From: Myxocyprinus asiaticus
Lineage: Eukaryota; Chordata; Actinopteri; Cypriniformes; Catostomidae
Assembly (NCBI RefSeq): GCF_019703515.2
Contig: NC_059372.1
Location: 26,288,431 to 26,352,430, forward strand
Direction: 5' to 3'
Length of the DNA: 64,000 nucleotides
The notes under the pieces are model-generated. The model did not search any database. It saw nothing but the letters and a program-made list of their open reading frames with translations, and had not been told where the DNA came from. Below are positions 19,336-32,200 of the stretch, one piece after another (the first letter of the stretch is position 1; the number at the start of each line of letters is the position of its first letter). Both the position numbers and the translations under genes were made by a program.

Positions 19336-22110
19336 GTGAGAGTATTGAAATTATTATTTTTTATTATTATTATTATTATTTTAAATCAGTTTAAATGCTC
19401 TCCTACAACTCAGTTTAAATGCTCTCTTAAAACTGCACCGACATTCTTCACTGTGACACCATAAGTAGTTTACAAGAGAGTCCATTTCTAATGATATACT
19501 GCATGCATTTTCTTTTCTTTCTTTCTTTTTTTTTTTTTTATTATTATTATTTTTTTTTTTTACAAATATACTTGCTCCTCCATGTGCTGAGAATGGAGAT
19601 CCACTGAAATTGAGCTTCTTTTATTTATGTAGCATGTTGATATTCATCAAAACAGAACATTTTATATCAATATTTGGATCAACATGTATTTATGCACAGT
19701 GGTCGTTGCATTTCTTTTCCTTTGTGTCTTTCTTTATGTTAGAAGCTAGTAATGAACACCATCTTGCTGCCTGTAATGAAAACATTCTTAGAGGAAGAGA
19801 AGAGAGAAATAATTTATTATAACCGCAGGGTGTGGACTTTAAATGAGGATAGAATCAGTTTGATTGGATGTCCTGACAACATGACAAAGGCCAAATCCAA
19901 TTTCAAAACATTTAAACTCTAAACAGATCAAAAGCCAGTGCAATTTTGGGAATAATTTTATTTATTTTTTTATTTTTATTTTTTTCACCCTATCAACTTC
20001 AGAAACCTCCCATGTTCCCAAACAGTTTCTCCACACTTTACTATGAATGCTGCACCATCTTTCTTTGTCAAAAGTCCTTGTATTCTGTTCAGTCTTCTCA
20101 CAGATTGTGTTTTGTCAGTGTTACTGAAAGTGACAACTGTCACCCATTTGTGAATTCAGCTGTATAATTAATTGTAGTTAATCAGTATGTCACAGCATGT
20201 GACTCACATGATGTTTTATTCTAGGGAATTTTAGAAAGTATTGAAACCATGGCTAGTAAGATTATCGCAGATTATTGCAATCTGTATGGAATGCAAGTTT
20301 GTTTCAAAAGGTGCTGTTGCTCTAGATATTTTTGCCATTCACTAATCACCTTTGTTCTCTGAAAGCTAGAGAACTCATTGTGACATTTAATCAGCTTTGC
20401 GTGTTAAGGCTTGTTCATCATCTTGAATGTTTGTGCTATCAGAAAATCATACCAATCTCTCACTTCATTTATCCTGTGCACATATGCAATTGTTCCCTGT
20501 GCATGCAACTATGTTTTATATTTTATTCACTCTTAAACTGTTGCTTTATTCTGGGTGTCTAAAAGCCTTTATGACACATCATGCATTGCCTTGACCTTGA
20601 AGTGACCAAGTGCAACTGCTGCCGTTGACCAAACTGTTTACCTTTACTCTCCTACATACTAGGGATCTGCACTTTTGCACTAAGTTGTACTACTTTCAAT
20701 CTGTTGCTGCACTTACAAACAGTATCAGATTTTCCTTTGCCAGTGCTGTGTGCATGTGCATGTGCATGCATGTTTTGGTGGTGATAGGTGAAAAGTTTAG
20801 ACAGACATTTATTTAGTTTTCATGAGTTTCATGAGTGCACAAAGTGCAGTGCTACACACAACAACCGTGCACTACGTCTTACGCAATTTTCGTGAGAGCG
20901 CTAATTCTAAGTGCAATTTTCATGCCTGCGCAGATGGGCATGGGTGGGAGTGCTAGTGTTGTCTCTGGGTGTATGCACACAAATAGGGGTGTTTTTTGTA
21001 TGTAAATGAAGTGGCACAAAGCGCAGTTTGCTATTTTCCTGAGAAATAGGTCATTGTCACCTCAAAATCACCTCTGTTTTTAGCAAAGCATACATTTCTA
21101 AATTTAGTTCTTGCATTTGCAGTTTGGAGATTCTACCAGCTGGTGGTAATAAAGTTCATGTCCAAACTCTTAAAATATAGTGGCACATCAAATAATGTCC
21201 ATGACAATAGCCGTTATATGAAACAAAAATTTATTAGATTTCTGTTAAACTATCTATATGGTTTATTTTTCAGTTAATATTATTATTATGTTTACATTTA
21301 CAGTTGTAATTTTTCACCTGTTGTCGTCAAGTGATTTTTAAGTCACTGCAAAAGGAGCCGGTGGAAGAAGTTGGAGAGAGAAAAAGGTTTGGATTTGGTA
21401 TTATAATTATTATTTTTTTACCACTTCATAATTTTGATTATATTTTTGTTTTATTTGAAGTGTAATTTGAATTTAGAAAAAATGTTTGTTTATTATTTTC
21501 GTGTTTCAATAAATGAATTAAATTTTTTCAAAATCAACCGGTAGAAATTATGTGTGTTCCGATACAATCACTGTTAATACTAGCCATTAATTGCATGTTA
21601 GATGAAAATTAATAATAATATTACTAATAATACAACTTAACGGAGCGTAAATCCAAATTTTCCATGCATATAAAAGCATGTCACTGTTATAGAAACTTTC
21701 TTTTGTTAATGCACAGAAGTAAAGCCATATTTCTATTCTTCTCATTTATTGCAGACAGACCATTTACACTACTAACTTCTTATGAATGTGCTGTCTTTGT
21801 TTATATCGCTGGTGCTAGACAGGGAATGGACTATATAATAGGATGCAGATGCTGCAATTACCGGAGAAGAACCTCAGAATTAAACTGAACTTGACCTAGC
21901 CCATTAGTGCATTGTGTGCGTAATTTCGCCAAACCCACATTAGCACATGGTTGCACGAAAATGTCAAAAGTCATGACCATGCCCACTGACTGACTTTGGG
22001 CTTATGACTTAAAGCATAGCACTGCTCTTAGCACTAGTGCTCTTAAAATAGAGTTCAGTAGTTCGCAAGTTAACGTAATCTTGTGTTAAGGATAATGTAA
22101 ACGTGTGGCT
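19336..22110. other. Gene-free stretch
   Basis: AT-rich, with T runs at 19514-19560 and ATT-rich repeats at 19355-19385. Short ORFs have no recognisable domains. Confidence 0.5.
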
Positions 22111-22769
22111 CACTGTCCAGGGTGAAGGGCTTGAGGCTCAAGACTTGACCTGAGCTCAAATACCCCCCAGACTGGATTAGTATTGATGGAGTAGAAAGAA
22201 GGAGATGGGGAGGTTGAGGGATGCCGGAAACACTCTATGCCTCGTAGAGGCTCGGTGGCCGTTCAAGCAAGCCAGCCCAATCTGTGTTCGAAAGGTAGGA
22301 GCCCTCACTGCAATAGACGGGGGAGTTGACCCGGCCGCGAATGGGAGAGCCCACGATACAAATGAACGTGAATAGCTCACATTGAGTTTGGGTAGGAGAT
22401 CCCACTGCTGATCGAACAGGAGAGCCCTCGAATGGATTGTGTTGGAGGGGTCTGCAGTCTAGCAGGATCGCACGAGCAGAGGCGTGAATCCTAGCCGCTC
22501 GAAACGACCTTGACCCTCGCTGCACTTCGAATGGGGAGCCCACGATACAAATAAATGTGATTTAGCTCACACACTTTCGAACGGGAGGGCCCTTGAGTAT
22601 AAGTGGTGGGCCCGTCCAACAAATTGAGATGGGGGGCCCCTGGACTGGCCAGAGAGGCCCCCGTGGCGTCTAAACGGTGGGGCCGGCCTAGATGGTTGAC
22701 AAGAATAAGCAAGCATCCCCCCGGCCCTGGTCATGAACACCTCGTGGTTAGATGATGAGGGTTTGTTGG

Positions 22770-23993
22770 GAGGGAGACGGTTAGTACGGATGTAGCTGAG
22801 GTAAGCGTAAGATGACCAACGGCCTAGTAGACGTATTTGGTGTTCGTGCAGGCCTTTTTGGGCTGCTGTGGTTGCGGCACCAATATGGAAGGAATGGCTT
22901 GAGTATAGATTTCAGGGATGCTGTATTTGATCAGAATGGATTTGAGGTGTTTTTGGAACCAGAATCCGGAAACTGCATGGTTTTTGTCATCTACGAAAAG
23001 TGGATCGAGAGTGGTTCTGTTTAGGGACTTTCTGTAATGGAGATAGTGTGCTAGCAATTGAAAGGGCTGGTTGGGAGTTGACAGATTGAAAATGAAAATT
23101 GGATGCCCTTTTTTGGTCTGATCTGTTTTGCTTTGTTTGATAAGATATCTGATTGTCTCGTTGTCTATGATATGGAGGTCCAAAATGGTGGGGTGGATTC
23201 TTGGGTCGAATTTAGCTGTGGTAGTTAGTTCTGAACAGTGAAGGAAGCCGAAGAAGTTTAGGATGAACACTGTGTCTTGTGTTTTTGCGGTGTTTGGAGA
23301 AATGTAGTCCTGTTGAAGAGTATTTAAGCATCGGATTAGCAGGTCAGTGGTGAGGGGGAGCCTAGTGTCGGTTCTGGTGGGTTGGTATTTGTGGATACGT
23401 TTAAGGAGAAGTGAGATCTGGGGATGGTTTATTGTGAAGGAATTTTGGCCAAAAATGAATTTATAGAAGAAATGGATGCCCCTTAGATATCCTTCGATAG
23501 TTCCTGGATGGAGGTTTTTTGATTGATTGAGGTGTGAGGCGAAGGAGGATGTGGAGAGGAGCGAAAAATCAGGAAATGGTAGGTTGTAGATTTGGTGAAA
23601 ATTTTTAAAGCATTTCCATGCTCCCCAGTAAGTTTGGAGGGTTTGAGGGGAAACGCCTTGAAGGATGGAGTCTAAGGAAGCTTTATGGAGGAGTCTGAGA
23701 GGGTGGTTTTTCAGTTCTGAACAAGGAGGAACTGGGGTTGGTGTTGGGTTCGCTTCTGGGGCCAAGGCTCTGAATCTCTGAAAAAGAAAACGAGAGAGAG
23801 AGAGAGTCAGCAATCTTTTTTTTTTGTTTGTTTTTTTATCCTGGAATGTGTTCTGCTTTGATGATGAATTGGTTATGGATTGAAATCTAAATTGGACAGT
23901 GGCTTGGTTATTGCAGTGAATTAGGATACTTTTGGATGTCCGTTCTGATCCCCAGGGGAAGCCTGCTACCATGATGGGATATAGTTCGAACAC
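22770..23993 (-). pseudogene. RNase H fragment plus tyrosine recombinase, catalytic arginines lost
   Basis: The 389-residue frame begins with a short RNase H-like remnant (SILIHCNNQATVQ). After a low-complexity linker it gives a tyrosine recombinase with an N-terminal SAM-like domain (GVSPQTLQTYWGAWKCFKNF). The catalytic core includes FFGFLHCSELT where the family has R before CSEL. A one-base shift near 22905 moves the frame. The shifted frame reads SSHSFHIGAATTAAQKGLHE, then IRLLGRWSSYAYLSYIRT. The HxxR box therefore reads HSFH, and the tyrosine box keeps Y. Two of the catalytic arginines are histidine, so the enzyme is expected to be inactive. Confidence 0.7.
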
Positions 23994-24108
23994 AGAAGAA
24001 TGAAATGAGTGAAAAAATGAGTGAAAGTCTTGACTGGATAATTGGCCAGTTCTTTAGCTAGTGTTGGAATGATGACAGGAGTATGGAGGTACTTTCTGAA
24101 TAAATTAT

Positions 24109-24807
24109 TTATTGAAGGTTTTTTGAACGGACATATTTTGATCCACATATATGCAGGAAGCAACATGCTGGTTTGTGGCATCGGAAATCATTTAAGTTGT
24201 TCTGTTTGCCTGCTGAAAAGCTAACATTTCTTCCATTATAATCTTTGATGGATGAACGTGATGGTTTACTGCTGGGTTGGGGGATGTAGTTAGTTGGTTT
24301 GGTTGTGGTATCGGCAGACTGGGGGGGTGTGATTGTGGGGCAGTAAGAGGTTTGGTGCGTGGTTGATCTGCAAACGGCGCATGAAATGCTCCTGCATCCC
24401 AGGAACACTCTATTGTGGAGATTTAAATCTAGCGCCCCCCAGTACTGACACTGATCCCACTGTGTGACTCTTGCTGCGCATTTGGCTGAAAAAAGCTTGT
24501 GGTAAGTGAAAAAATGGCTTCCGCTGTAAGAAAGAGATAGTTCTGCTATGATAGATAGGTAATCGTTGAGCTTGCACCATCTATGTGGAAACATGGAGCA
24601 TATGACTTCAGTAAAGCACCTGAAGGCGATACAAAATTCAGTGAAAGTGAGCGTGCGAGAAGAGCTGGGAGAGGGATTTTTTAGATTTACTGAAAACTCC
24701 CTGCAGTCTATAGCTCTGACCGTATTTTTGTGTGGGATTGCTGACAGTAACGAGGAGAGATCTATGTCTGCACCTGCGAGAATTTGAGAGCGGAGGTGAT
24801 TGGACAC
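24109..24807 (-). pseudogene. Gag-like protein of the Ngaro/DIRS-like element
   Basis: A 232-codon frame includes FFTYHKLFSAKCAARVTQWD, then LNRVF-like LHNRVFLGCR and a zinc-knuckle-like CAVCRSTTHQTSYC. A second Cys/His cluster follows (FRCHKPACCFLHICG). These are features of the Gag-like first ORF of YR retroelements in fish and invertebrates. The ORF ends early at KNLQ, where the RT should follow. The start codon choice is uncertain because the frame has no clear 5' boundary. Confidence 0.55.
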
Positions 24808-24879
24808 TGGCGGAGGTTCTGAGATTGCAGCGTTTGAGGGAATGGCGAGAGGTATAGCTGTTTGGAGAGTGAAAGTGGC

Positions 24880-25125
24880 TGCTCAAATTTCTGCCACGCC
24901 ACGGAAGCACAACTCACATATTTTTCATTAAATTCAACCCAAATCATTATCAAAGGACATAGATTATTTACTTTAGCATTCTTCATTATTGAAGAAGGGA
25001 AAAACCTTGGTAATTTTTGTGTGTACTGTCTGCAACCTGAACCACATCGACTTGCCCCATGTTTGATACCTGTGCCGTGTCCTAGCCGCAATGCAGCGTG
25101 GCGCTTCTCGTCCGGTGTGCGACCA
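24880..25125 (-). mobile_element. MITE copy related to 28370-28706
   Basis: The segment CCACGGAAGCACAACTCACA and the following AAATTCAACCCAAATCATTATCAAAGG are the reverse complement of 28490-28560. The end CGTCCGGTGTGCGACC mirrors the CGCACACTGGACGAGA start of the other copy. It appears truncated against the retroelement. Confidence 0.5.
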
Positions 25126-26203
25126 CCTTTATACAGTTCTGGAACATCATTCGTTCTAAAAAAAATCTCTGAAATGACCCTTTGAGGAATGCCTGTTCTT
25201 CTTCTGAAGATTCAGAAGAAGTTCAAAGGTGATCATCGAGCAAAACATGTGGACATTCTCTAACATGTAATTGGATCTTTGATCAAGCACGTATCTCTTC
25301 AGAGACCTGAGGCCTCAGGGATTCTGTTTATCCTTCTCAATCCTGTATTGTTAAATGCTAACTAGACTTGATGTGCGTGTTTGTGATCAAATCTTGAAAA
25401 CCATTCTATGGCACTCATAGGCAACATGTCCTTCTCTATCATTTTGCATAGTCTACCTGTGTTTCTCTTTTGCACTCCACATTTTCAGCCAACACTTACG
25501 TGATTATTGCGATAATATCAAACCTTGGGAGACAGACAGGTGATTAATTCTTAGGTGATTTATCATAGTGTGTTGTCATTTTGTACTTCTAAACATTATT
25601 ATAGTATTTGCAATGAACATAATCGTAGTTTCAAGTGAAATGCTCCCACACCTTCGACAAACCCAATTCATTTTTACATGTGTCTTTGTCTCAGATGTGA
25701 CATACAGCTACATTGTGCCCTCTAGCAGTGTTTAATTATGGTGTTTTCACTGACTACATATATGATCACCAAAAACAACATTCAATGTGCCTAAATTGAG
25801 TAATTTAGCTCATCATAATAAGTTGAAGCATAATTGTAATTAATTGATAGATGATTAAGCTTATCATTGACACTCAAAAGTGTGTTTGTGTGGACAAAAA
25901 AGTTTTGAAAATTTTCTTTATGATTCATTCTGACTCTACAGGTGAGATAAAACACTGAGTCAAGGTATAAGTTTACACTCGGCTACTGTTTAGTCCTGTA
26001 TTCCGGAAAGGCCGGAGGGAACAAGCCTCACGTGAGAGCATTCAGGTTGTCTGGTTAGAGATTAACCCTGGTAGAAAGTGTACACATGAGCAAGAACCTG
26101 CAGCCGTCCTACAGTGGAATTCAGTTTCCATCTTACAGAAATACACAAGCACATACAATGACTGTCATGCATTAATGCAGACATACAGAGCACATACACT
26201 TAG
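25126..26203. other. Gene-free stretch with one hairpin
   Basis: No gene is seen. A perfect 11-base inverted repeat (CTTCTTCTGAA, two-base loop, TTCAGAAGAAG) lies at about 25199-25222. Confidence 0.5.
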
Positions 26204-28199
26204 GCTATGTCCACATTAATATGAATACATTTGATGATGTTTTCGAAACGCTGTCCGTCCACACTGCTGTTTTCAAGCATTTTCCATCAGTTTGTCATCC
26301 ACACTAAAATGTATGAAAACTCTTAATTCCCATTACTGAGCATGCAAAAAAGTTGCAGTTCCATTTACGTTTTGAAAGGCAACAGTCCTCGTGTTTCATC
26401 ATCGGACAGCAATTCCGAGTAAACCTCCTGTCGCCTTTGAAGGAATGCAATGTGAAGGTTGTACAAAGTAACATTTATCTTTAACAACACTATCAAAATG
26501 GATAGCAGGTACAACAACGGCGCTACAACATGGGCCGTCATCTTGATAGTTTTGGGTTGAATGAATCACATGACTGTGTCATATGACAACAAATACATCA
26601 TCGTTTTCAAATATCTTAATTTTCTTTGCCCACACTACAACACAAAGACGGCGTTTTCAGATTTATCCACTTGGGAGAGCGTTTTCGAAAAGCTCAGTTT
26701 TCACTGTCAAAAACGTTGTCTTAATGCCTTTTCACACTAAATGCAACACGATTATGAGAGGCGAATGGCCAGCGAATGCCCCTCTCCCATAGAAAGCTAA
26801 GCAAATTTTCGCCATTAGCACATTCATGCCTTTACAATAGGTGCCGCTAATCGACAAGCAATTTTACCCCGGTACGGTAGGTGGCTCAACGCACCTTTGA
26901 GCTGTTCCGCCCTCTGCCCATCACCAGGTTAAAATACATGACCACTTTGACAAGTTTACAAAACAAACAAGAAAAGCAAACGATTCTCTAATGAGCAGAT
27001 CGAAAAAATAAAATGCATCTCTCTACAAGCTGCAGCAGCGGTGACAAGTTTGTTTTTGATTTCCTCAACAAGAAAGAAAGAATTTCGAGACACTTCACAA
27101 ACTATTTCAGTTCACCTGCTGGACAAGTTGACTGACAGTATTATCATGTATACACAGTCTGAGGGGTGATTAGACAGAATCGAGTGTAAAAAAATGTGTA
27201 ACAGTTAACATGTTATCATTTGGAACAATATTTATTATATGCCAATGTCTTGTGTTAAGTGCATTTGTTTAAAATCATCGCGTAATGCACACTCATAATG
27301 ATGTTAAAATAAATGTTTAAAACAAATGTTTGACTGTATCTTATTGCCATGTACATCTACTTGCTAGAAACCCTGCATGTTACTAATTAAACGGGATAAA
27401 GATTAAATGCTATAAGAATGCAAGCAATAAAACAGATCTCACCCAACAAAACCTATCTTCAGTGTGACCCATTATTAGATACTGTAATATTGCTAAGGAC
27501 AGATGAGGCTGTTAACAACTATTAAAAATAGCACAGCAATAATGATTTTGTTTTTGGTACTCAAAAGCAAACAGAGTGCACTGCAAGTCACAGCAATTGT
27601 GTTAATACAATTAATATTTGGCGAAGTAAAACATTTATGATCCATAAAGTTGTTTATTAAAAAAGTGATACAAAGGCAAAGATGCTGCAATATATATTAT
27701 ATTAAAGATATAAGAAAACTCGCATAAGATTAAATGCAAAGGCCAAACAATGCAGCAATATGGAATAAATTATGAAGGCAATCCACATAAGATCAGATCA
27801 TTTTTAAAAGGGATGCAAGGCAGTGATGCAGCAATATAATTTACATGTTAAGAGAACCCATATGAGAATTTTTTTTTTTTTTTTTTTAGTTTTATGGCAT
27901 TTGATGCAGATGAAATAAATATCTTCACTGCTGGATTTCAGAATTTCTTTCTCGAGTTACACACTCGACACACTCACCCTAAAAAAATCTTAGCTCTGTT
28001 GTATCGTGATTCAGCACGAATGTTTGCTGCAGGTGAGAATGGTTCCTTAGAAATCCATTGTTTTGATTCAAAAGGTTGATGAGATATCGTGCAGAAAATT
28101 CGCGTTTGGTGTGCAAAGGCCTTTAGTGTGGACGGAAGGCCAAAACGTAGAGAAAAAGATGCGTTTTCAAACGAAAACGTATTAGTGTGGACGTGGTCT
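26204..28199. mobile_element. Inverted-repeat MITE with GTCCACA/TGTGGAC ends, split by an insertion
   Basis: GGCTATGTCCACATTAAT at 26204 is mirrored by ATTAGTGTGGACGTGGTC at 28182-28199, with GTTTTCNNAAAACG-type subterminal repeats. The centre is replaced by the nested element at 26724-28127. It is non-coding. A shorter relative is at 55499-55671. Confidence 0.55.
26724..28127. mobile_element. Nested element with TTA duplications (Harbinger-like site)
   Basis: ATGCCTTTTCACACTAAATGC on the left pairs with GCGTTTGGTGTGCAAAGGCC on the right with about four mismatches. TTA flanks both ends. The three-base TTA duplication suggests a PIF/Harbinger-type insertion. Inside is AT-rich sequence with no convincing ORF. 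Confidence 0.45.
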
Positions 28200-28369
28200 T
28201 TGGTATCACTGATTTAATCACACAAATGCATGAATCACTATTAGCATGTGCTGTCTTTGAATCTGAAATGTTATCATTTTCATATAAAAAGGTAGAAGTC
28301 TTCAGATAAAAAAGTCACAGGCGCCTACCATGGACTATTTTTATTAGGTTAAACTTTCCTGGGACTAAA

Positions 28370-28706
28370 GGCAGCCGCACACTGGACGAGAATGCACATC
28401 GATGCGGTTCAGTTGGCAGAGAGTACACACAAAAGTTAACAATGTTTTTCCTTTATTAAAGAATGAACAAGGCTAGAGTAAATAATCCATGTCCTTTGAT
28501 AATGATTTGGGTCAAATTTAATGGAAAATATGCCAGTTGCGCTCCGTGGCTCGGAAATTTGAACAGTCTCCGGAGTTGTAGGTGGGTGCCGCCGGCAGAC
28601 CCCTAATGGCGGTGATGGTGTGTGTACATTCATAGAAAACAATTGTTTCGAATTTTAGAACGCGCCATGTCATCCACCAGACGCATCCGGTGTGTGACCC
28701 CCTTAA
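28370..28706 (+). mobile_element. MITE with GCACACYGGACGA ends
   Basis: CAGCCGCACACTGGACGAGA at the left is roughly complementary to GCATCCGGTGTGTGACCCCC at the right. The interior matches 24880-25125 in reverse. Confidence 0.5.
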
Positions 28707-28993
28707 GAGTCTTAACTTTGACTTTACGAAATGTAAGCATGTAATGTAATGCACTGATGTAAATTGGTTTGTACGAGTTATTTATGCATTTTAATGTTAA
28801 ACTGTCAACAATGAATTTTGATGATCAAAAAATACATACATTTGGACTTCCGGTTCCGGACGCAAATGGAGTAGACGTGTCCACCTCGCGCTCCCACTAC
28901 AGATTTATCTATTGATAATAATAATAAAAAAAAACTAATTTTCAAGTATCATCAACCTAATTTAGATAGCATAGTTCTAAAGCAGAATGAAGA

Positions 28994-31378
28994 ATGGCAT
29001 CCAAATCAGCCAAGCAAGCAAAGAAAAATATAACAGCAAAAGACGAACCACCCGTGGCTCATTGCGAAGTTAGCATGTCAGCATTGGCCAGCCTACTTGA
29101 GGAACACAGTGCCACTCTCTCTGCCGACCTTAAAGCTGCTTTGACTTCAATCGAGGCAAAGCTTGATTTCGTCCAAGCTACGGTGTCAGATCATAGAACG
29201 CGATTAACTTCGCTGGAATCAAATGCTGACCTATTTCTGCAAGCCAGTCCAAGAAATGGAGGCCACGTGCGCAGAACTAACCGAGAGCAACGCAAAGCTC
29301 AAGGCGAAAACAGCAGACCTTGAGGGCCGCAGCCACCACAACAACATTAGAATTGTCGCTTACCGGAGTCTATCGAGGGTCCTCGTCCTACAGTGTTTTT
29401 CTCCGAGGTCTTGTCAGAGATCCTTGGTGATCAGTTCCTAACATCCCCCCAGAACTTGACAGAGCACATAGAGCCCTCACTGCCAAGCCAAACTCAGGAG
29501 AGAGGCCGAGAGCAGTAATTGTTCGATTCCATTGCTGCCAAGTTAAGGAGTCTGTGATTCGCAAAACCTTCAAAAGAAGAGGAACGCTGCAGTACCGGGG
29601 CAAATCAATCACCATTTATGATGACTACAGTCCAGAAGTCCTGGAACAACGCGCTCAATTCCGAGGCATAATGACAGACCTCTACAGTCTGGTAGAGTTG
29701 GGGTACTCGAGTTCGGACTCGAGTCCGAGTCACGAGTCCAATTTTAATGGACTTGGACTTGTCACGGACTCGGATGCATTTTTACTTGGACTTGACTTAG
29801 CCTTTTGGACTTGGGATTTTTTTCAGAGTCCAGAGTCCATGGCATTTGTGATGCAATGAAAAACGAACAAACAAACAAAAAAATAACATAACATAGGGTG
29901 ACCATACGTCCCCTTTTCCCCAGACATGTCCTCTTTTTCAGACCTGAAAAAAGCGTCTGGCTGGGATTTCAAAATTGCCTCTAAATGTCCGGGATTTCGC
30001 TTTCATATTGATGTGCTCTCTACAGTTAATTCTATCATAAATTCTGTATATTTGATACTGCACATCAGTTTTCATGAGTATATATGTCCTTACATGTGAT
30101 TATTCTGGCTGAGAGCAGTAGCGCACACTCTTTCAAAGTACTTTTTTAACTGTCTCGCCAAAGCCAGATGCTCCCATGCTGTATGTGTGTGGGAAAGAGA
30201 TCGCCATTCGCCAGACGTGCTCTGCTGCTCTCATCCAGAAATATCAATAACGTAAGGACACTTTTAAAACTACGTTCCCCAACTCTGCAAATTATTAAAT
30301 AGAACACATGTTTTATCAGACTCACGCTTACTACGCAAAGTCATTTCTAACTGAAAATGTTGACTATATCGAGACAAAATCAAATTTACTATGTATCAGG
30401 GACATTTAAACTAATATGACGGATGAAATAGACCATGAAGGAAATTGTACGACTCAGTCCATCACATAATTGTAGCGCAACCTCTGTGTGTTACCTGTAA
30501 AGCTGGCACTTGCATTTTAATGGCTTAAAAGTCAGAAAATACATTGAAGAACACAAGTGAGGGGAGAAGTCTCTATTCACCTATTATCCATAATAAATAA
30601 TGTGAAAATAACGAAACGTCAGCCCAAGGTTAGTTTGAGCTTGTCTTTTGGGAAGTAGGCTACACCTGGACACAGCAGGACTGAAAAGTGTGAAGTGTAG
30701 TACTGTAGTATATAAATATTTTTTTAATGTTATCTGATCTTATCTGTTTTTATTTTATGTTGTTGTATTTAATTTTATGGGCATTATTAAATGTCTTAAT
30801 ATTACCATTTATTAAATGTATTAAACACATTAAATGTATTTAATTAATTACATTCAATGTATTTCGCCCATAATTTTAGATAAAACTAAACTAAACTGAA
30901 TGGACAAATTGAAAATGAAGTAGAAATAAAAACAAAATTAAAATTCGAAATAATAATAACTCTGGTTGTGATGACTAATGCAGCTTTCACTTTCTTTGGT
31001 GTATGTTTGAGTGGAGGGGAAAAGCAACAAATAATTGAAATGTCAACAGAATGCAATAAGAAGTCTGTTGAAGGACAGTTTTGTCTTCATACACCAAAAG
31101 CATATGCTTTCATTCTAAAACCACTTTGAAATTTGTTCAGCAGGATACTAATCATTTGTTTTTTGCATTTATATTGACAAATTGTTTTTCTTAGTTGTGA
31201 AGGTTAAAATAAGCTTAAAATATTGATGTTTTGTTTACGGTTACATTTTTAATTCAGATTCTTGAACAGATTCATTCAGACTCAACACTGGCTCGGCCTG
31301 TTATGGACTCGGTCTTGGCCGTTTTCATTTGTGGATGATGCGAATAAATTTCTGACGGCACACCGCAGTATCCCATAA
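28994..31378 (+). pseudogene. L1 ORF1 (RNA-binding protein), frameshifted and interrupted
   Basis: The N-terminal part MASKSAKQAKKNITAKDEPP leads into a coiled-coil-like stretch (SALASLLEEHSATLSADLKA). Frame changes then give MEATCAELTESNAKLKAKTA, the RRM-like part and the C-terminal domain with VIVRFHCCQVKESVIRKTFK and VLEQRAQFRGIMTDLYSL. Coding stops at the repeat inserted near 29697. It appears to resume at about 31337 with SFVDDANKFLTAHRSIP and a TAA at 31376-31378. Roughly 20 residues expected between the two halves were not found. The role of the family is binding LINE RNA in the retrotransposition particle. Confidence 0.65.
29697..31325. mobile_element. GAGTCC-rich interspersed repeat inserted in L1 ORF1
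   Basis: It starts with GGGTACTCGAGTTCGGACTC and dense ACTCG/GAGTCC words to about 29850. A similar ACTCAACACTGGCTCGGCC segment occurs near 31280-31320. In between is AT-rich non-coding DNA, with a second repeat start at 29894 (GGGTGACCATACGTCCCC). Right boundary and superfamily are uncertain. Confidence 0.45.
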
Positions 31379-31868
31379 CAGGCGATTGCCACAGAATGGA
31401 AATTCCTGATTGCCTTTGACATTATTCATGTTATGGGGTGGCTTCGTTATGTGATCGAGGACATTTAGATGCCTGATAAACAATTTCCTGTTCCTATGTG
31501 GTCAGCCCCTTTTTTTTTTGTTCATACATTTGGTAATATTTAAAGCTGGCAATTTTCCACACACTGTGACTGGCTTAAAAAGGTAGTGCTTGGACTTTGT
31601 TTACAAAAGACTGCAAGATCGGGCCAACTGGTTGCACCATATGTTCTCTTATGCGAGCATCGCCATATATTCATAACCTCCTTTAATAACATTATATTGT
31701 GGTGTTTATCTATGCTGCTGAGTGCCCTCCTTTCTCCCCCTTTTTAAATGTTTTTTTTTTATATTATTATTTTTTTATTTATTTATTGATTGTTTTCAGT
31801 TAGTTTTAGTATTTCCTATATTGAATAACGTCCCAGTTAATTTCGTAACCTCCAGGGAATGAGACATT

Positions 31869-32015
31869 GTGTCGATGTAGTGACACTAGGGGTCGCCCTT
31901 GGGAGCCCCAAACACCTCTGATCTTTGAGAAAAGGCCAATGGAATTGGCGAGTGGAATTTGCATGCCACTCCCCCGGACATACAGGTATAAAATTGCTCG
32001 CGACCACTCATTCAG
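31869..32015 (+). repeat. Inverted terminal repeat of the second DIRS element
   Basis: It is complementary to 36465-36616 and similar to the repeats of the first DIRS element (GTGTCGATGTAGTGACACTA, then GGCGAGTGG and GCATGCCACTCCCCC). Confidence 0.8.
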
Positions 32016-32095
32016 GTTTTGTGCTGAATAGCCAAGACAGGGTCCCGGCCATTTCAGCGGGTAGTTCAGTGTTGTGGCAGGAGGGACACAAAGTC

Positions 32096-32200
32096 TCGTT
32101 CGCTCCGTCAGGGAATGAAAGTAACCAGGACATTCCCTATCTGTCACTCACTCAACGTTGTGTTGATGTAGTGACACTAGGGGTCCCTATACGAAACTCC
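32096..32200 (-). repeat. Internal complementary region of the second DIRS element
   Basis: TCAGGGAATGAAAGTAACCAGGAC resembles the element's outer 3' tip at 31830-31866. It is followed at once by ATTCCCTATCTGTCACTCAC, which is complementary to the outer 5' tip at 36617-36644. The join of both tips is diagnostic for DIRS. Confidence 0.7.

Larger units (their letters stand above)
22120..24860 (-). mobile_element. Ngaro/DIRS-like tyrosine-recombinase retrotransposon, decayed
   Basis: On the minus strand the order is a gag-like ORF (24807-24109), a short piece resembling the start of the RT region (about 24181-23966), an RNase H fragment (ILIHCNNQATVQ at about 23920) and a tyrosine recombinase (to about 22770). 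Most of the reverse transcriptase is deleted. Downstream, 22330-22570 holds two diverged copies of a unit with GGGAG(A)GCCCACGATACAAAT and TAGCTCACA, which may be part of the 3' repeats. Exact ends are not defined. Confidence 0.65.
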
